NCBI RefSeq assembly: GCF_051960575.1
Contig: NZ_JBQCEE010000064.1
Location: 1 to 32,369 of the forward strand
From: JBQCEE01 sp051960575
GTDB taxonomy: Bacteria > Actinomycetota > Actinomycetes > Mycobacteriales > Jatrophihabitantaceae
Direction: 5' to 3'
DNA length: 32,369 nt
A program made the position numbers and the translations under genes. Numbering within the stretch: position 1 is the first letter of the stretch; each line of letters opens with the position of its first letter. Shown here piece after piece: positions 30,981 to 32,369 of the stretch. The notes beneath the pieces are model-generated. The model saw only the letters and a list, made by a program, of their open reading frames with translations. It was not told where the DNA came from and ran no database searches.

Positions 30981-31030
30981 CGGTCGGTGCCGGTCGGTGC
31001 TGGTCGGTGCCGGTCGGTGCCGGTCGGTGC
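30981..31030 (+). repeat. Five tandem 10-bp repeats after the acyltransferase
   Basis: CGGTCGGTGC is repeated five times without gaps, with one C to T change at the start of unit 3. It begins seven bases past the stop. Each unit is itself built on GGTCGGTGC. Confidence 0.9.
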
Positions 31031-31034
31031 CCTG

Positions 31035-31057
31035 GATCGGATCAAGATCGTCCGATC
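31035..31057 (+). terminator. Candidate acyltransferase terminator
   Basis: GATCGGA and TCCGATC pair across a 9-base loop, about 60 bases after the stop. No T tract follows. Confidence 0.4.
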
Positions 31058-31098
31058 ACCCGACGGCGTCGGCACCGGCGCTGCCGATCAAGGTTCTG

Positions 31099-31139
31099 AC
31101 GGCCCCGTCGCCGACAGCGGGGGAACGCGGCGGGGCCGT
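31099..31139. terminator. GC-rich hairpin between convergent genes
   Basis: ACGGCCCCG (31099-31107) pairs with CGGGGCCGT (31131-31139) across 23 bases. It lies midway between the converging acyltransferase and HNH genes. No T tract is present. Confidence 0.4.
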
Positions 31140-31172
31140 CCGCGCGCCTGCCGACCGACGTGAGCACGCGCC

Positions 31173-31241
31173 GGGCTGACCATCTCGCAGTCGCCAGGCT
31201 GACCAGGTCGCAGTCGCCGCGCTGACCAGGTCGCAGTCGCC
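31173..31241 (-). repeat. Three tandem 23-bp repeats just downstream of the HNH gene
   Basis: The plus-strand units begin GCTGACCA, carry TCGCAGTCGCC, and repeat at 31173, 31196 and 31219. Units 2 and 3 are identical, and unit 1 differs at a few bases. A decayed partial unit follows to about 31256, directly next to the HNH stop, so the array would form the 3' untranslated end of that mRNA. There are no spacers, so it is not a CRISPR. Confidence 0.88.
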
Positions 31242-31258
31242 GCGCAAATCGTGTCGCA

Positions 31259-32369
31259 TCAGAACGGCGCCGGGTCATCGGCCGGATCGGGCCGGCGCGG
31301 TGCGGTGCCCTGGTCCTGGTCCTGCGCGGGGTCCAACTCCTGGTCGGCCCGCACAGGTCCCCGCGCCGCACCGTCGAACATCGGCACATCGAGTCGCTCA
31401 CCGACCGCATCGACCGGTTCGAGGGACGGCAGATCGACGCGGGTGATCCTGCGCGGTGCGGGCTGCACGACGCGGGGCACCGTCACGTCGTGGTGGCGTC
31501 GATAAGGGCTGATCCATCGGAACGTCCGCGGCCCGGTGCGCAGCAGCCGCCAGCCCCACTCGCTCTTGTTGTCATGGTCGTGGTCGCAGGCCGGACCCAG
31601 GTTGGACTCGGACGTCTGCCCACCCCTGGCCCAGTCGAGCCGGTGGTCGATCGGGCAGTTGCGTGCCGGCCGCCGGCAGCCCGGGAAGAGGCACCACCGG
31701 TACGTCATCTCCGTGCGTCGGCGCAGCGGTCGACCAGGGAACCTTGCGCGCGGATCCTGCTCGATCGCCCGTTCGGCGGAGAACTGCCCCGCGATGTCGG
31801 CGAGCACCCCGGTCCAGCCGGTGTCGGGCGGGACGAAGGCATGCGTCAGCCATCGCGCAGGCAGCAGGATCTCGACGACGCCGTCGACGGGCGACGGTGC
31901 CTGCTCTGGCGTGCCGGTGACGGGTGGGCGGCGCCGCGTGATGCCGTCGAAGCGCAGCCAGCCGTCGTCGTCGTGCACCCCGAAGCGCCACTCGCAGCGC
32001 CGCTGCGCCGCCACGATCGCGCGGGCGACGGACGCCGGCACCACGCCCCACCCGGCCACCTCGCCCGGTCGCTCGTCCAGCCCGAGCAACGTGCCCAGCC
32101 CGATGATCACGTGCACCCCGACGCGCGGCCGCGCGGGAGCCATCGAAGGCGGCGGGATCGGCGGCGGCGGGGTCGGCGGCGGCGGGACCGGCGGTGGCGG
32201 GACCGGCGGCGGCGGGACCGGCGGCGGCGGGACCGGCGGCGGCGGCGGGTCCGGCGGAGGTGGCACTGGCTGAGGATGCGCCCGCGGCGGGCCCCGGGCG
32301 TATCGAACCAGGGGCACGACCACCCGACACGGAGGCCACGCACGGCCGGTCTCTCGCCCCACGGTCCTC
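31259..32369 (-). CDS. DUF222/HNH endonuclease, 5' end outside window
   Basis: This is the 3' part of a gene that stays open to the window edge. The visible C-terminal region has an HNH nuclease: YRWCLFPGCRRPARNCPIDH, then WARGGQTSESNLGPACDHDHDNK, with the paired Cys, the DH, the Asn and the final His. Upstream lies VPASVARAIVAAQRR, typical of the DUF222 region of these actinobacterial proteins, split by a proline repeat tract. Most of DUF222 should lie to the right. These nucleases occur in many paralogous copies and probably belong to mobile or selfish elements; some are inteins or homing-like, the role of this one is unknown. The last 90 residues are acidic and Pro-rich. Confidence 0.88.
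   Translation of the reverse strand, partial: RTVGRETGRAWPPCRVVVPLVRYARGPPRAHPQPVPPPPDPPPPPVPPPPVPPPPVPPPPVPPPPTPPPPIPPPSMAPARPRVGVHVIIGLGTLLGLDERPGEVAGWGVVPASVARAIVAAQRRCEWRFGVHDDDGWLRFDGITRRRPPVTGTPEQAPSPVDGVVEILLPARWLTHAFVPPDTGWTGVLADIAGQFSAERAIEQDPRARFPGRPLRRRTEMTYRWCLFPGCRRPARNCPIDHRLDWARGGQTSESNLGPACDHDHDNKSEWGWRLLRTGPRTFRWISPYRRHHDVTVPRVVQPAPRRITRVDLPSLEPVDAVGERLDVPMFDGAARGPVRADQELDPAQDQDQGTAPRRPDPADDPAPF
32147..32269 (-). repeat. In-frame repeats encoding VPPPP units in the HNH gene
   Basis: A 15-base unit, GGCGGCGGGACCGGC on plus with small changes, is repeated about six times and encodes VPPPP. It lies between parts of the protein. Copy number is probably variable. Confidence 0.8.

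Noticed and set aside
31173..31256. CRISPR array
   Set aside because: Units are directly adjacent with no spacers, and no cas genes are present.
31536..32273. Plus-strand frame with a Gly-rich GGGGTGGGG tail, resembling a collagen- or PE-PGRS-like protein
   Set aside because: It is the complement of the HNH gene and its VPPPP repeats. The HNH motif fixes the real strand.

Overview
The window is very GC-rich (by eye around 70% or more), uses GTG and TTG starts freely and is densely packed. It reads as a chromosome segment of an actinomycete. The DUF7455 protein, the galactan pair Glf/GlfT2, a DUF222/HNH endonuclease and many GTGA stop/start overlaps fit that. I cannot name the genus. The first ~125 bases contain long G and C homopolymers and look like unreliable contig-edge sequence.

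1-8917 (minus strand): one long tellurium-resistance-type (Ter) stress operon, transcribed right to left and running off the left edge. In transcription order it holds two tandem TerD proteins, a DUF475/TerC-family membrane protein, a polyproline TerA-type protein, TelA, a small partner protein, a divergent TerD, a second TerA-type protein with a disordered N-terminus, a TIM-barrel C-C bond lyase and a phosphoribosyltransferase interrupted by an in-frame TAG. The first group forms the membrane and calcium-binding Ter machinery. The last two belong to the biosynthetic module often found attached to ter loci.

9066-10026 (minus): an SRPBCC protein, a DUF7455 zinc-ribbon-like protein and a small hypothetical protein. 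10274-13442: signalling genes. They are a NarL-type regulator on plus, then on minus a single-domain receiver translationally coupled to an epimerase-fold protein that has lost its catalytic residues, followed by a degenerate receiver. A small unknown gene follows on plus. 13450-16197: a stand-alone glutamate synthase small subunit (GltD) on minus, divergent from a secreted GH6-type glucanase-like protein on plus.

16216-22762: a cell-surface glycan locus. On minus lie a sulfotransferase and a GlfT1-like glycosyltransferase. On plus lie a second GT2 enzyme, UDP-galactopyranose mutase (Glf) and the galactofuranosyltransferase GlfT2, each overlapping the next by 4 bp. Together they suggest synthesis of a galactofuranan, perhaps sulfated.

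22791-30973: a soluble GAF-PAS histidine kinase, a hypothetical gene with a good leaderless promoter, a DHA2-type MFS exporter behind a palindromic operator, a class V aminotransferase whose 3' end overlaps that of an ABC-F ATPase, and a membrane acyltransferase. 30974-31258 is non-coding between converging genes and holds two tandem-repeat arrays and two hairpins. 31259 to the end is the 3' part of a DUF222/HNH endonuclease gene. No tRNA, rRNA, CRISPR array, insertion sequence or prophage was seen. No gene-free stretch exceeds 300 bases.
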